A DNA stretch of 64,000 bases. It comes from Virgibacillus salexigens (GTDB taxonomy: Bacteria > Bacillota > Bacilli > Bacillales > Amphibacillaceae). How positions within the stretch are numbered: the stretch's first letter is position 1; the number at the start of each line of letters is the position of its first letter. The notes beneath the pieces were generated by a model, which saw only the letters and a program-made list of their open reading frames with translations, ran no database searches and was not told the DNA's origin. The stretch is taken from positions 16,644 to 80,643 of the forward strand of contig NZ_BNEO01000008.1 of NCBI RefSeq assembly GCF_014905415.1, written 5' to 3'. Shown here one piece after another: positions 18,482-26,397 of the stretch. A program made the translations under genes and the position numbers.

Positions 18482-18667
18482 ATGTTTAAGAAAAGCTTGA
18501 GATTTAGTTTAATATATTTTGCCATATTAACTCTTTGGCAGTTATTTGAAAATAAAAAGGTTAATTGGTTTGATAATATAGGGATAGGTTTTACGATGTT
18601 TTTAATTCTTCTATTTTATAATTGGTCAAAAGTTCCTTATAAATGGAAGAAACGCAAAGAGGAATAA
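18482..18667 (+). CDS. small two-helix membrane protein
   Basis: A 61-residue protein from ATG 18482, with GGGGGAAAG a few bases upstream; an earlier in-frame ATG at 18446 overlaps the preceding stop but lacks a good site. Basic start (MFKKSLR), helix SLIYFAILTLWQLF, loop ENKKVNWFDN, helix IGIGFTMFLILLFYNW and a very basic tail (KWKKRKEE). It resembles small YdbL-like proteins only in build. Unknown function. Confidence 0.55.
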   Translation: MFKKSLRFSLIYFAILTLWQLFENKKVNWFDNIGIGFTMFLILLFYNWSKVPYKWKKRKEE

Positions 18668-18840
18668 GTGCATCTGAAAAGAGGGGAAGCAGGAATAAGA
18701 ATGAAGCTATTTTTTAAATCAACTGGGCCTGTTACCGGAATAAAAGGAAAGATTCTGGATGTAAATAGAGAGGAAAGGCCTTGTAAAGCTAAGTAAACTG
18801 TATGAACAAAGCTGAAGTTCTTATTTTCCTTGGATATAAA

Positions 18841-18887
18841 AAATAAAAACCCCAATTACTAAGTATAAAAATGAAGAAATTGGGAGT
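18841..18887 (-). terminator. rho-independent terminator
   Basis: On the minus strand CCCAATTT, a loop and TAATTGGGG are followed by TTTTTATTTT. It ends the SgcJ-like gene. Confidence 0.65.
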
Positions 18888-18910
18888 CTAGTGGTGACAT
18901 AAAAAAGGTT

Positions 18911-19333
18911 TTAATTGTTGTTCGAAGGCTCTTGAATTCGACAATTGTGGAATGCTGTTATCTTCCATTCTCCTCTATTTTTTACGACAACATTTGTGTT
19001 AATTGACTCTCTCTCGTCTGAATCGTGATTAGGGTCAGCAAGTTTCACTTCTCCCTCGCCATGAACAATGGCTACATCGGAGGTCACAAATCGAGGTTGT
19101 AACTCCATAGTAGAGTCTAGTTCCATCTTAGACCCTTTAAGTGGACCATCAAAAAGCCATTGATGAACATCGGAAATTTGTTTTCTCCCTTTTAAGTGCT
19201 GACCCATGAACGTAACGTAATCTGCGTCTTCAGTAAAACAATCTCCATATAGTGTACCATCCCCTTTGTTCCACGCCTCACCAAGATTTAAAAATAAGGT
19301 CTCGATATCCATGATATCTTTTTGCTTTGCCAT
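18911..19333 (-). CDS. SgcJ/EcaC family (SnoaL-like) protein
   Basis: A 140-residue NTF2-fold protein: IETLFLNLGEAWNKGDGTLYGDCFTEDADYVTFMGQHLKGRKQI is the typical SgcJ/EcaC opening, followed by VAIVHGEGEVKL and VVVKNRGEWKITAFHNCRI. Members are small oxidoreductase- or hydrolase-like proteins of unknown reaction. Divergent from a MarR gene across a 127-base gap holding a palindrome, so it is a likely target of that regulator. Confidence 0.82.
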   Translation of the reverse strand: MAKQKDIMDIETLFLNLGEAWNKGDGTLYGDCFTEDADYVTFMGQHLKGRKQISDVHQWLFDGPLKGSKMELDSTMELQPRFVTSDVAIVHGEGEVKLADPNHDSDERESINTNVVVKNRGEWKITAFHNCRIQEPSNNN

Positions 19334-19396
19334 ATTTGGTGAACCCCTTTCTGTATTAAATTTGAATGCACATACGCGGTGTGATATAGTGAAAAG

Positions 19397-19435
19397 TATC
19401 TTGATGAATCAATTATCTCGATTAATCAAGATAAT
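19397..19435. promoter_or_regulatory. palindromic operator between sgcJ-like and marR genes
   Basis: A 24-base near-palindrome at 19412-19435 has arms ATTATCTCGAT and ATCAAGATAAT around a TA centre (two mismatches). Another half-site TATCTTGAT lies at 19397-19405. Position and AT-rich dyad fit a MarR-family operator controlling both divergent genes. Confidence 0.6.
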
Positions 19436-19460
19436 TTTATTATATGTAGGGAGGTACATT

Positions 19461-19961
19461 ATGTCAAGTAATCATTTTTCTTCCGCGGAACTTACTTCAA
19501 CACAAAGAGAGTTGATCCATGAATTACGTCTAAACAGCGGACGAGCTGTTATGTTTCACGAACTCCTCTCAGATAAATTAGGTTTGAATGCCACCGATCA
19601 CAAATGCCTAGATTTTCTAAATCGCAGTGGACCAGTAACTGCAGGGCAGCTTGCTCAATTGACTGGTTTAACTACTGGGTCAATTACCAGTGTAATCGAC
19701 AGATTGGAAGCTTCGGGATATGTTGGTAGAGATAAAGATCCTAAAGATCGTAGACGTGTTATAATTAAGGTGGTTTCCGAAGAAATGGAGAAAATTTCAC
19801 CTATGTTCCAATTAATCTTTGAATCCACTGTTAAGATTTTATCTCAGTACAACGAAAGAGAAACAAAACTTATTCACGATTTTATCAAGCAATGTAATGA
19901 AATGACTTTAACTGTTATGAATCAATTTAACCAAGGGGAAAACGAGTCTCGTAAATGTTAA
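19461..19961 (+). CDS. MarR-family transcriptional regulator
   Basis: A 166-residue winged-helix repressor. ATG 19461 is selected because GGGAGGT sits just upstream and after the palindrome; an upstream open frame overlaps the divergent gene. The DNA-binding core is LGLNATDHKCLDFLNRSGPVTAGQLAQLTGLTTGSITSVIDRLEASGYVGR, then the wing KDPKDRRRVIIKV. C-terminal helices form the dimer. Probably represses itself and the SgcJ-like gene. Confidence 0.9.
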   Translation: MSSNHFSSAELTSTQRELIHELRLNSGRAVMFHELLSDKLGLNATDHKCLDFLNRSGPVTAGQLAQLTGLTTGSITSVIDRLEASGYVGRDKDPKDRRRVIIKVVSEEMEKISPMFQLIFESTVKILSQYNERETKLIHDFIKQCNEMTLTVMNQFNQGENESRKC

Positions 19962-20070
19962 AGAGCCGCCGTTTCATTACATATCGAATGAAGTAATTTA
20001 AACTGTGTTAAATAAAGGTTTTTCATTTATACTAGAAATAAATCTAAGGGGAATGTGGAAGTGCATACTA

Positions 20071-20883
20071 ATGTATGATTATTTAAAATCAGATTGTAAT
20101 AATTGTTTTGGTTTATGTTGTGTAGCCTTACCTTATGCCAAATCGGCAGATTTTCCATTCAATAAAGACGGCGGAGAACCATGTCGAAATTTATGTTTAA
20201 ATAATCGTTGTAGTATACATGATCAATTGAGAGAAAAAGGGTTTCGTGGTTGTGTTACTTATGAATGCTTTGGAGCAGGACAACATGTATCACAGAATAT
20301 CTATGATGGTGGTGATTGGAGAAATAACTTAGAGCGTGCTAAAGAAATGTTTGCGGTATTTCCAATCGTTCAACAACTACATGAAATGCTTTGGTATCTC
20401 AATCAAGCTCTAAGCTTAAGGGAAACACAGTCATTTCATTCAAGTCTGCAAAACATTTATAAGGAAACGTTAAAATTAACGAAGAGAGCGCCTGAAGAAA
20501 TTTTAACGTTAGACATTGCTGCACATAGAAGTAAAGTTAATGTTTTATTACTGAAAACAAGTGAATCGTATCGTATAGATCTAATTAATAAAGGTCAAAA
20601 GAAAAGAATAAAGAAAGGTTTAGATTACTTGGGAGCAAATCTAAAAGGGGAAGATTTACGAGGGATTAGTTTTCGAGGAACACTATTAATAGCAGCTGAT
20701 TTAAGTCATGCTGATCTAAGAAAAGCTGATTTTATTGGTGCTGACCTCAGAGATGCAGACCTAAGTCATGCGAACCTAGCAGATGCTATTTTTCTGACAC
20801 AATCTCAAATAAATTCAGCTAATGGAAATATCCATACGAAAATACCAAGCTTCTTAGAAAAACCAGAACATTGGTTGAAATAA
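20071..20883 (+). CDS. pentapeptide repeat protein with N-terminal Cys cluster
   Basis: A 270-residue protein in two parts. Residues 1-70 carry a dense cysteine set (SDCNNCFGLCC, EPCRNLCLNNRC, GCVTYECFG), suggesting a metal or Fe-S centre of the YkgJ type. The C-terminal 60-70 residues are pentapeptide repeats (ANLKG, ADLSHADLRKADF, ADLRDADLSHANL), which form a right-handed square beta-helix. The ATG at 20071 follows GGAAGTG; earlier in-frame starts exist. Function unknown; a quinolone-type DNA-mimic role is unlikely given so few repeats. Confidence 0.8.
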   Translation: MYDYLKSDCNNCFGLCCVALPYAKSADFPFNKDGGEPCRNLCLNNRCSIHDQLREKGFRGCVTYECFGAGQHVSQNIYDGGDWRNNLERAKEMFAVFPIVQQLHEMLWYLNQALSLRETQSFHSSLQNIYKETLKLTKRAPEEILTLDIAAHRSKVNVLLLKTSESYRIDLINKGQKKRIKKGLDYLGANLKGEDLRGISFRGTLLIAADLSHADLRKADFIGADLRDADLSHANLADAIFLTQSQINSANGNIHTKIPSFLEKPEHWLK

Positions 20884-21058
20884 AATTGCGTCACCGCATA
20901 ACTATTATCGAACCATTTTTTAATTACAATCTTAAACAAAAAGGCGGAATAAGTTTTTAGTATAGAAAGGTCTATCTGAAATAAGGGGCAGCACCTCTAT
21001 TGCTTATAGGGCCATGTTGTAGAGGAGACTTAATTTTATTTCTTGGGAGGAAGCACTG

Positions 21059-21280
21059 GTGAAACTAGTTCGAATAATTTTGGCGATAGTCGGGATCGCT
21101 TTATCCAGTTATGGTTTGATAACTGGTAAAACTGGAATAATATTACCTTATGTTTTATTGTCAATGGGAGTCATGCTTCTTGTAATGGGGATGACTGAAT
21201 TTCAAAAACGAAAACCAATCGCTTTTACAACATTCCTTGCAGCTGGATTTAGTCTTTTCGTTGGAATCTATACTTTATAA
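21059..21280 (+). CDS. DUF3953-like small membrane protein
   Basis: A 73-residue protein from GTG 21059 after GGGAGGAAG. Helices at residues 3-22 and 26-45 are followed by the conserved-looking EFQKRKP loop and a last helix ending GIYTL. The build and FLAAGFSLFVGIYTL ending match DUF3953/YczI-type proteins of Bacilli. Unknown role. Confidence 0.7.
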   Translation: MKLVRIILAIVGIALSSYGLITGKTGIILPYVLLSMGVMLLVMGMTEFQKRKPIAFTTFLAAGFSLFVGIYTL

Positions 21281-21358
21281 AGCGATCGGTCACTTTTCCT
21301 GCATAAGGATCCGTGCTCTATTTTAGAGCCATATTGAATAATATAGGGAGTCACGTTT

Positions 21359-22627
21359 ATGATAGAAAACGTAAAGAATTGGAAACATCCTTCCATATTG
21401 TTGTCTTCGATTGGAATTTCAAATATCGGCGACTTTATATACTTAGTAGCGATAAACATCATTGTTTTTCAGCTTACCAATTCAGCAGCGGCGGTTGCAG
21501 GGCTTTGGATTATCGGTCCAATAACGAATATCATAACAAAATTCTGGACAGGTAGTTTTATCGATTATCGAAGTAAGCGGAAAGTAATGGTGATAACTTA
21601 CATCGTTAGAGCGGTGTTCATCGGTATGATTCCATTTACTTCAAACATGGTAATAATCTACGGGATTCTCGTTGTTTTAAGTGTGGCAAATGCTTTTTTT
21701 TATCCATCATCAATGACATATGTTACACTGCTCGTTTCGAAAGAAAAAAGAAAGCGCTTCAATTCAATTCGTTCATTTGCGAGTTCTGGAGCATTTATTA
21801 TCGGACCTGCGATCGGTGGTTCGCTTATATTATTAACATCTGTGGAAACAACATTATGGCTCAATGCAACATTATTTGTTATCTCTGCGATTTTGTTATT
21901 TTTTCTCCCTGAAATTGAAAACATTGATAAAGGAACCATACCGACATTGACAGTTTCACAAGTAATTCATGACTTTAGGGTTGTTGGTAAGTTTATTTTT
22001 AACCATAAATATGTATCTTTTATTTATTTTGGTTTTATGATGATCATGATTTTTTCATTTGCCATGGATACACAAGAAGTTGTTTTTACTCAACAAGTAA
22101 TTGGACTTTCTGAATTTGATTATAGCTTGTTAATTAGCATAACCGGGATTGGTTCTGTTGTTGGTGCCATTTTTCTGTCGATTTTTTCGAATACATTTTC
22201 ACTCAGGTATATGATTTCAATTGGTCTAATCATGATGACTATTGGTTATGTCATCTATGCATTCTCGTGGTCTTTTTCATCAATTGTTGTCGGCTTCGTA
22301 ATCTTGGGCTTTTTTAACGTGTTCTTAAATGCAGGAATGATGACTTTCTATCAAAACAACGTCCCTGTTGAAGTAATGGGAAGAGTCACAAGTATTTATC
22401 AGTTAGTCCAAAGTGCTATTCAGGTAATTTTTGTTCTTGCCATTGGAGTTGTAGCAGATTTTGTTCCCTTGCGGATTACGATTGTCACCTTGGCACTTGT
22501 TATGTTAATTTTATCTTTTATCTTTTCAATTTTAGTGCTAAAGCCAAATAAAAAATCGATTTACCGAGAAGACGATAGAGGAAAAGAGAAATTATATAAA
22601 GTAGTAAGTAGTAAAATAGATTGTTAA
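21359..22627 (+). CDS. MFS transporter (MFS_3 / macrolide-efflux-like)
   Basis: A 422-residue 12-helix major facilitator. NIGDFIYLVAINIIVFQLTNSAAAVAGLWIIGPI is the hallmark opening of the enterobactin/macrolide-exporter branch, SFIDYRSKRKVMVITY is the loop 2-3 motif A variant, and GRVTSIYQLVQSA is in the second half. Probably drug or metabolite efflux. AGGGAG precedes the ATG. The C-terminal tail is long and charged. No local regulator. Confidence 0.85.
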   Translation: MIENVKNWKHPSILLSSIGISNIGDFIYLVAINIIVFQLTNSAAAVAGLWIIGPITNIITKFWTGSFIDYRSKRKVMVITYIVRAVFIGMIPFTSNMVIIYGILVVLSVANAFFYPSSMTYVTLLVSKEKRKRFNSIRSFASSGAFIIGPAIGGSLILLTSVETTLWLNATLFVISAILLFFLPEIENIDKGTIPTLTVSQVIHDFRVVGKFIFNHKYVSFIYFGFMMIMIFSFAMDTQEVVFTQQVIGLSEFDYSLLISITGIGSVVGAIFLSIFSNTFSLRYMISIGLIMMTIGYVIYAFSWSFSSIVVGFVILGFFNVFLNAGMMTFYQNNVPVEVMGRVTSIYQLVQSAIQVIFVLAIGVVADFVPLRITIVTLALVMLILSFIFSILVLKPNKKSIYREDDRGKEKLYKVVSSKIDC

Positions 22628-22799
22628 ATCAAAAGGCCACTTAACATAAAAACAAACAGGTTATGAATAGCGCTTTGTTAAGTATATGAACGTATGAAAT
22701 CGCAGATGGATCCAACAACTATAACTAATTTAAATTCCTTGCCCCTGACGTTACGTTAGGGGTTATGCTATGTATAAAAGATATGATGGAGGGGAGGTA

Positions 22800-23031
22800 A
22801 TGATGGAGAAAAAAGCGTATGATACACCGAAAGTGATTTAGTTAAGCTACAAGACACAAAACCTGCTTCCTGTAGATACATTTTCCATTGTTGCACCTAA
22901 ACCTAAGGGTGTGGAAATGTCCATTACGACTCAGGAATTTAAATGTATCACTTGTGAACCACTCTATCGTTTAAGTTGACGGTTAATTGAAGGAAAGCAG
23001 CATTATCTGTCAAGAATGTTTAAAGGAGTAG
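22800..23031 (+). pseudogene. decayed small Cys4 (zinc-ribbon-like) protein gene
   Basis: A textbook ribosome site (GGAGGGGAGG) precedes ATGATG at 22800-22805. The frame reads MMEKKAYDTPKVI, a TAG (22839-22841), then on in frame through VDTFSIVAPKPKG and FKCITCEPLYRLS to a TGA (22977-22979). After it, a +1 shift gives HIICQECLKE and TAG at 23029-23031. The CxxC...CxxC spacing across the lesions suggests a zinc-ribbon protein of about 75 residues now dead from two nonsense codons and a frameshift. Family unknown. Confidence 0.5.
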
Positions 23032-23251
23032 ACTAAACAAGTGCTACAAAAAATCAATAACGTTTTGAGTTAAAAGTTTAGGGAAGATATTTATTGATTA
23101 AGAAGTATTTGAATGCCGTTTGAAAAACAGTGTTTATAAAAGACTTAAGAATCAGTATAACTGTAATTGGAATTAAAATTAGGTTCCTGTTTTTAAAGGG
23201 AAGTTAGTTTTACCGTTTTCATGTTATAAATCTTTTGGAGTTAAGGATGGT

Positions 23252-23647
23252 ATGGAAATGAATAATCAAGAAAAAAAGAAGCAAAATTACAATTCAGAAA
23301 TTGATATTGATATTGGAGACCATGAAATTATTATTAAAAAACGTTATGAATTCTACTACACGTTGAATGACATTCTTATTGCCGTTTGGTTTATAATTGG
23401 AAGTACGTTCTTTTTTTGGGAAGGTACTAAAGAGGCAGGAACATGGTTATTCCTTATAGGAAGTCTTGAACTTCTTATTCGACCGTTCATTCGTATTAGT
23501 CGAAATATCCATTTGCAACGCATTAGTACCAATGGTTCCGATTCATCCGCAAATGACTGGAAGATTTCAGAGATGATGGAAGAGACACAACAAAAAGTTA
23601 ACAGCCTTGAAAGAGAAATCAGAAATCTAAAAAACAATAACAAATGA
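23252..23647 (+). CDS. YrhK-like membrane protein
   Basis: A 131-residue protein. IDIGDHEIIIKKRYEFYYTLNDILIAVWFIIGSTFFFWEGTKEAGTWLFLIGSLELLIRPFIRISRNIHLQR matches the YrhK domain: two helices with the GTWLFLIGS and RPxIR signatures. A C-terminal extension of about 35 residues (MMEETQQKVNSLEREIRNLKNN) is a short coiled coil, absent from the ~96-residue YrhK of B. subtilis. AAGGATGG precedes the ATG. Unknown function. Confidence 0.75.
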   Translation: MEMNNQEKKKQNYNSEIDIDIGDHEIIIKKRYEFYYTLNDILIAVWFIIGSTFFFWEGTKEAGTWLFLIGSLELLIRPFIRISRNIHLQRISTNGSDSSANDWKISEMMEETQQKVNSLEREIRNLKNNNK

Positions 23648-23714
23648 TGTGATATTAACATTAAGGGGATCAAGAAAGGGATAAGGACTTGCACCAGCTT
23701 TACATTAATGTGAG

Positions 23715-23748
23715 AACGAGTAGACTAAATGAAGTCTACTCGTTTTTC
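23715..23748 (+). terminator. rho-independent terminator
   Basis: AACGAGTAGACT and AGTCTACTCGTT form a 12-bp stem around AAATGA, followed by TTTT. Ends the YrhK-like gene. Confidence 0.85.
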
Positions 23749-23808
23749 ATTCGCCAATAGACTGGTATTAACAGAAAAAATTAAGTCGAAATAATTCATC
23801 CATTTAAT

Positions 23809-23828
23809 TGAGAATCATTATCATTTAT
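23809..23828 (+). promoter_or_regulatory. Fur box
   Basis: TGAGAATCATTATCATTTA closely matches the Bacillus Fur 7-1-7 core (TGATAATnATTATCA), with two substitutions. It lies 50 bases upstream of the FNR-like gene start, where a promoter would be, so that gene is probably derepressed by iron starvation. Confidence 0.75.
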
Positions 23829-23878
23829 AGTATATTAGATAATAACAATACAAATTCAATAAGTAAGGAGAATATATC

Positions 23879-24595
23879 ATGCAAATATACTGGACTAAAA
23901 TAAATAAGATTATTGAAGAAACGCCTGAGGTTAAAACGTACATGCTAGATTGCCCGGAAGACTTTACATGGGAAGAAGGTTCACACACCCACTTTGCAAT
24001 GGAAGGATTTAATGCCGGAGAGAAACCAAACCGGAGCCTGGTTCGCCACATGTCCATCTCCACTTTGCCCTACGAAAATTCCATCGGTATTACAACGCGT
24101 ATCAGAGAGCAGTGCTCTGAGTTTAAAATAATTTTAAGAAATCTTGAGGTCGGCAGTGACGTTGCCCTATTTAAAACGCATTCGAATGTACCATTGAAAA
24201 GAGAAGATAAAAATGTGTACCTGCTGTCATCAGGTGTTGGCCTGGCAACTTTCAGACCGTTAGTACTTGATTATTTCGAGCGTGCTGACAACGTTAATCA
24301 AATGCATTCATTGAACATCGATTCATCAAGTAATTTCTTATTCACTGACATATTTAAATCTGCACCTGACAAGCAGTTCACATCACATTTCGTTGATAAC
24401 CGTAAAGACTACTATAATGAAGTGAAAAATCTTGCTGCGGACAAGGACGGCCTCTTCTATGTTGTCGGCAGCGACGAATTCCTCGTGCAGAATATTGAAG
24501 TATTGCATGATCAAGGGATCAAGCCGAAACAAATTATGCTAGACAAGCATGAACAACAACTGCCTGAGTTTTTGTCATTTGATTTGTCAATTTAA
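23879..24595 (+). CDS. FAD-dependent ferredoxin-reductase-like oxidoreductase, Fur-regulated
   Basis: A 238-residue FNR-superfamily flavoprotein. WEEGSHTHFAM and RSLVRHMSIST form the FAD site (RxxS variant of RxYS), and YLLSSGVGLATFRPLV is the NAD(P) pyrophosphate loop. The C-terminal half includes GLFYVVGSDEFL and ends MLDKHEQQLPEF. There is no ferredoxin domain. A Fur box upstream suggests a role in iron acquisition, for instance reducing ferric siderophores or supplying electrons to haem degradation; this is inference. AAGGAG lies 10 bases upstream. Ended by a strong hairpin at 24695. Confidence 0.8.
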   Translation: MQIYWTKINKIIEETPEVKTYMLDCPEDFTWEEGSHTHFAMEGFNAGEKPNRSLVRHMSISTLPYENSIGITTRIREQCSEFKIILRNLEVGSDVALFKTHSNVPLKREDKNVYLLSSGVGLATFRPLVLDYFERADNVNQMHSLNIDSSSNFLFTDIFKSAPDKQFTSHFVDNRKDYYNEVKNLAADKDGLFYVVGSDEFLVQNIEVLHDQGIKPKQIMLDKHEQQLPEFLSFDLSI

Positions 24596-24694
24596 GTGAG
24601 ACAAAATAGTTTCTTCGTAATCACTAAAAAGATGTTCCATTAAAGCGTAGCAGATAATCAATGAAAGGGTGGCTACATGGGTGTTTTTTAAAGA

Positions 24695-24733
24695 AAAGGG
24701 TGCATATCCGGAGGAGGGATATGCACCTTTTTT
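24695..24733 (+). terminator. rho-independent terminator
   Basis: AAGGGTGCATATCC and GGATATGCACCTTT pair around GGAGGAG and are followed by further T residues. Confidence 0.85.
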
Positions 24734-24861
24734 GCATGAAAGAGTCAGATTGTTGAAGGAATTTTTTGATCGGACCAGATTTGTTTGGAAGATTAAGTTG
24801 AAAAATTGCTGATTTTACTGTTAAATAAACAAATATAAAATTTTAAAAGGAGGAATCCCAT

Positions 24862-25458
24862 ATGAATAAAAGACAGTGGAGAGTAGGAATTTTTTTATTT
24901 GATGATGTAGAGGTTTTAGATTTTGCAGGTCCATTTGAAGTTTTTTCTGTAACAACATTAGAACATGATGTAAAGCCTTTTATTGTTGAAACGGTATCCG
25001 AAAAAGGCAACTTAGTATACGCTCGAAATGGTTTAAAGATACAACCAGATTACAGCTTTGATTATATACCACAATTTGACATTCTCATCATTCCTGGCGG
25101 ACTAGGGGCAAGAGAACGAGAAATACATAATGAGATTGTAATAAAGTGGATTGTAAATCAAATGCAAAAAGTTCAATTAATGACATCTGTATGTACAGGT
25201 GCCTTACTGCTAGCAAAAGCAGGTTTACTACAAGGAAAAAAATGTACAACGCATTGGGCAAGTCTTGATAGACTAGAAAAAGAATTTCCGGAAGTAGAAG
25301 TACAGCAAGGAGTTAAATTCGTAGATGAAGGAGATTTAATTACATCTGGAGGAATTTCAGCAGGGATTAATATGTCTTTTCATATAGTAAAACGATTACT
25401 AGGTTCCAAAATAGCTCAAAGCACGGCTAACAGAATGGAATACGATATGGTCATTTAA
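24862..25458 (+). CDS. DJ-1/PfpI family protein (isonitrile hydratase-like)
   Basis: A 198-residue class I glutamine amidotransferase-like protein. FDDVEVLDFAGPFEVF is the substrate loop of GATase1-AraC/InhA-type members, IIPGGLGAR the glycine loop, and SVCTGALLLAKAGLL holds the nucleophile Cys, with TTHWASLDRL supplying the conserved His/Trp. There is no AraC helix-turn-helix, so it is an enzyme-type member. AGGAGG precedes ATG. Isonitrile hydratase is one possible activity, not proven. Confidence 0.85.
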   Translation: MNKRQWRVGIFLFDDVEVLDFAGPFEVFSVTTLEHDVKPFIVETVSEKGNLVYARNGLKIQPDYSFDYIPQFDILIIPGGLGAREREIHNEIVIKWIVNQMQKVQLMTSVCTGALLLAKAGLLQGKKCTTHWASLDRLEKEFPEVEVQQGVKFVDEGDLITSGGISAGINMSFHIVKRLLGSKIAQSTANRMEYDMVI

Positions 25459-25496
25459 ATCATTAATAACAATCGAATACGCTGATCGAATCGTGC

Positions 25497-25535
25497 ATCC
25501 TTCTGAATAGGTCAATTAGGAAGGAAGGATTTTTA
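25497..25535 (+). terminator. rho-independent terminator
   Basis: ATCCTTC and GAAGGAT pair across a 20-base loop, followed by TTTTTA. Short stem, so moderate confidence. Confidence 0.55.
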
Positions 25536-25592
25536 CATTGAAGATTGAGCATTTCTTAGTGAGATTGTAATTAAAAAATTGGAGGTCTGATA

Positions 25593-26132
25593 ATGAAAAT
25601 AAGATTAGTCCATGAAGAAGAATATAGTTTTATTGAAGACTTTGTATATGAGATATTCCAAAATACCAATTATTCGGACGGAGTAGCTGAAAAAGCGTTA
25701 GTAAGAGAGATCCGAGAAAAACACTATTATATTCCCCAGCTTGATTTAGTGGTTGAGAAAGAAGGTGTGATCATAGGTCACTTTATCCTATCAAAACTTC
25801 CAATTAGTAATAAGTATAAAAATAAGATATTGATGCTATCCCCAGTTTCAGTAGCAATTAATCATCAACGTCAAGGAGTTGGTAAGTATATGTTGCAGGA
25901 AGGTATTAAATTAGCTGCTAAACTGGGATATAAGGGAATAATTGTTGAAGGAGATAATCATTACTATCATCGCTTTGGATTTAGAACATCAACTGATTTC
26001 GGAATATATGCATCCGAGAAAAATCTTCCACCTTCTGAAGAGAATTTAATGGCTATGGAGTTATGTGAAAATGGTTTGGCCAATATTTCAGGTGAAGTGG
26101 ATTATTCGATTTATGATGCATTGAGACATTGA
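25593..26132 (+). CDS. GNAT-family N-acetyltransferase
   Basis: A 179-residue acetyltransferase of the YhbS-like group. LVVEKEGVIIGHFILSKL is strand 4, LSPVSVAINHQRQGVGKYMLQEGIKLA is motif A with the acetyl-CoA loop QRQGVGK, and GYKGIIVEGDNHYYHRFGFR is motif B. Acceptor unknown. GGAGG lies 8 bases before ATG. Confidence 0.88.
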   Translation: MKIRLVHEEEYSFIEDFVYEIFQNTNYSDGVAEKALVREIREKHYYIPQLDLVVEKEGVIIGHFILSKLPISNKYKNKILMLSPVSVAINHQRQGVGKYMLQEGIKLAAKLGYKGIIVEGDNHYYHRFGFRTSTDFGIYASEKNLPPSEENLMAMELCENGLANISGEVDYSIYDALRH

Positions 26133-26329
26133 CAAGCAGTACGCAAGTTCCTTTTTTATTTTTTGTATTCATTTTTTGATCTAATTCATTTCCGTAAACG
26201 GAATTTTTGTGGATGATCATAGGAAGAGAATGATCAAACTAAAGTTAGTTGTTGGCTTCGCACAGTTGCCTATGCCCTAGAAAAAATACGTTTTAACGAA
26301 CTTTCTGGATTTAAAAACGATATAAAGTT

Positions 26330-26374
26330 AGAAGAAGCTTTGTTGACAAACACAGAGCTTCTTCTTTGTTGTAT
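26330..26374. terminator. hairpin, probable terminator
   Basis: AGAAGAAGCT and AGCTTCTTCT pair across a 16-base loop, followed on the plus strand by a T-rich run ending in TTTTT. It lies between the GNAT gene and the convergent secreted protein gene. Confidence 0.5.
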
Positions 26375-26397
26375 TTTTCCTAATAATGTTTTTTCCT

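Noticed and set aside
18706..18796. 31-codon ORF (MKLFFKSTGPVTGIKG...)
   Set aside because: It has an AGGGGAAG stretch upstream at a poor distance and no family; likely chance or a remnant.
22746..22767. CCCCTGACG/CGTTAGGGG hairpin as a terminator for the MFS gene
   Set aside because: The dyad is tight and no T-tract follows, so termination is not supported.
22800..22841. Lasso or other RiPP precursor leader (MEKKAYDTPKVI)
   Set aside because: The in-frame continuation and split CxxC pairs fit a decayed zinc-ribbon protein, and no RiPP maturation genes are nearby.
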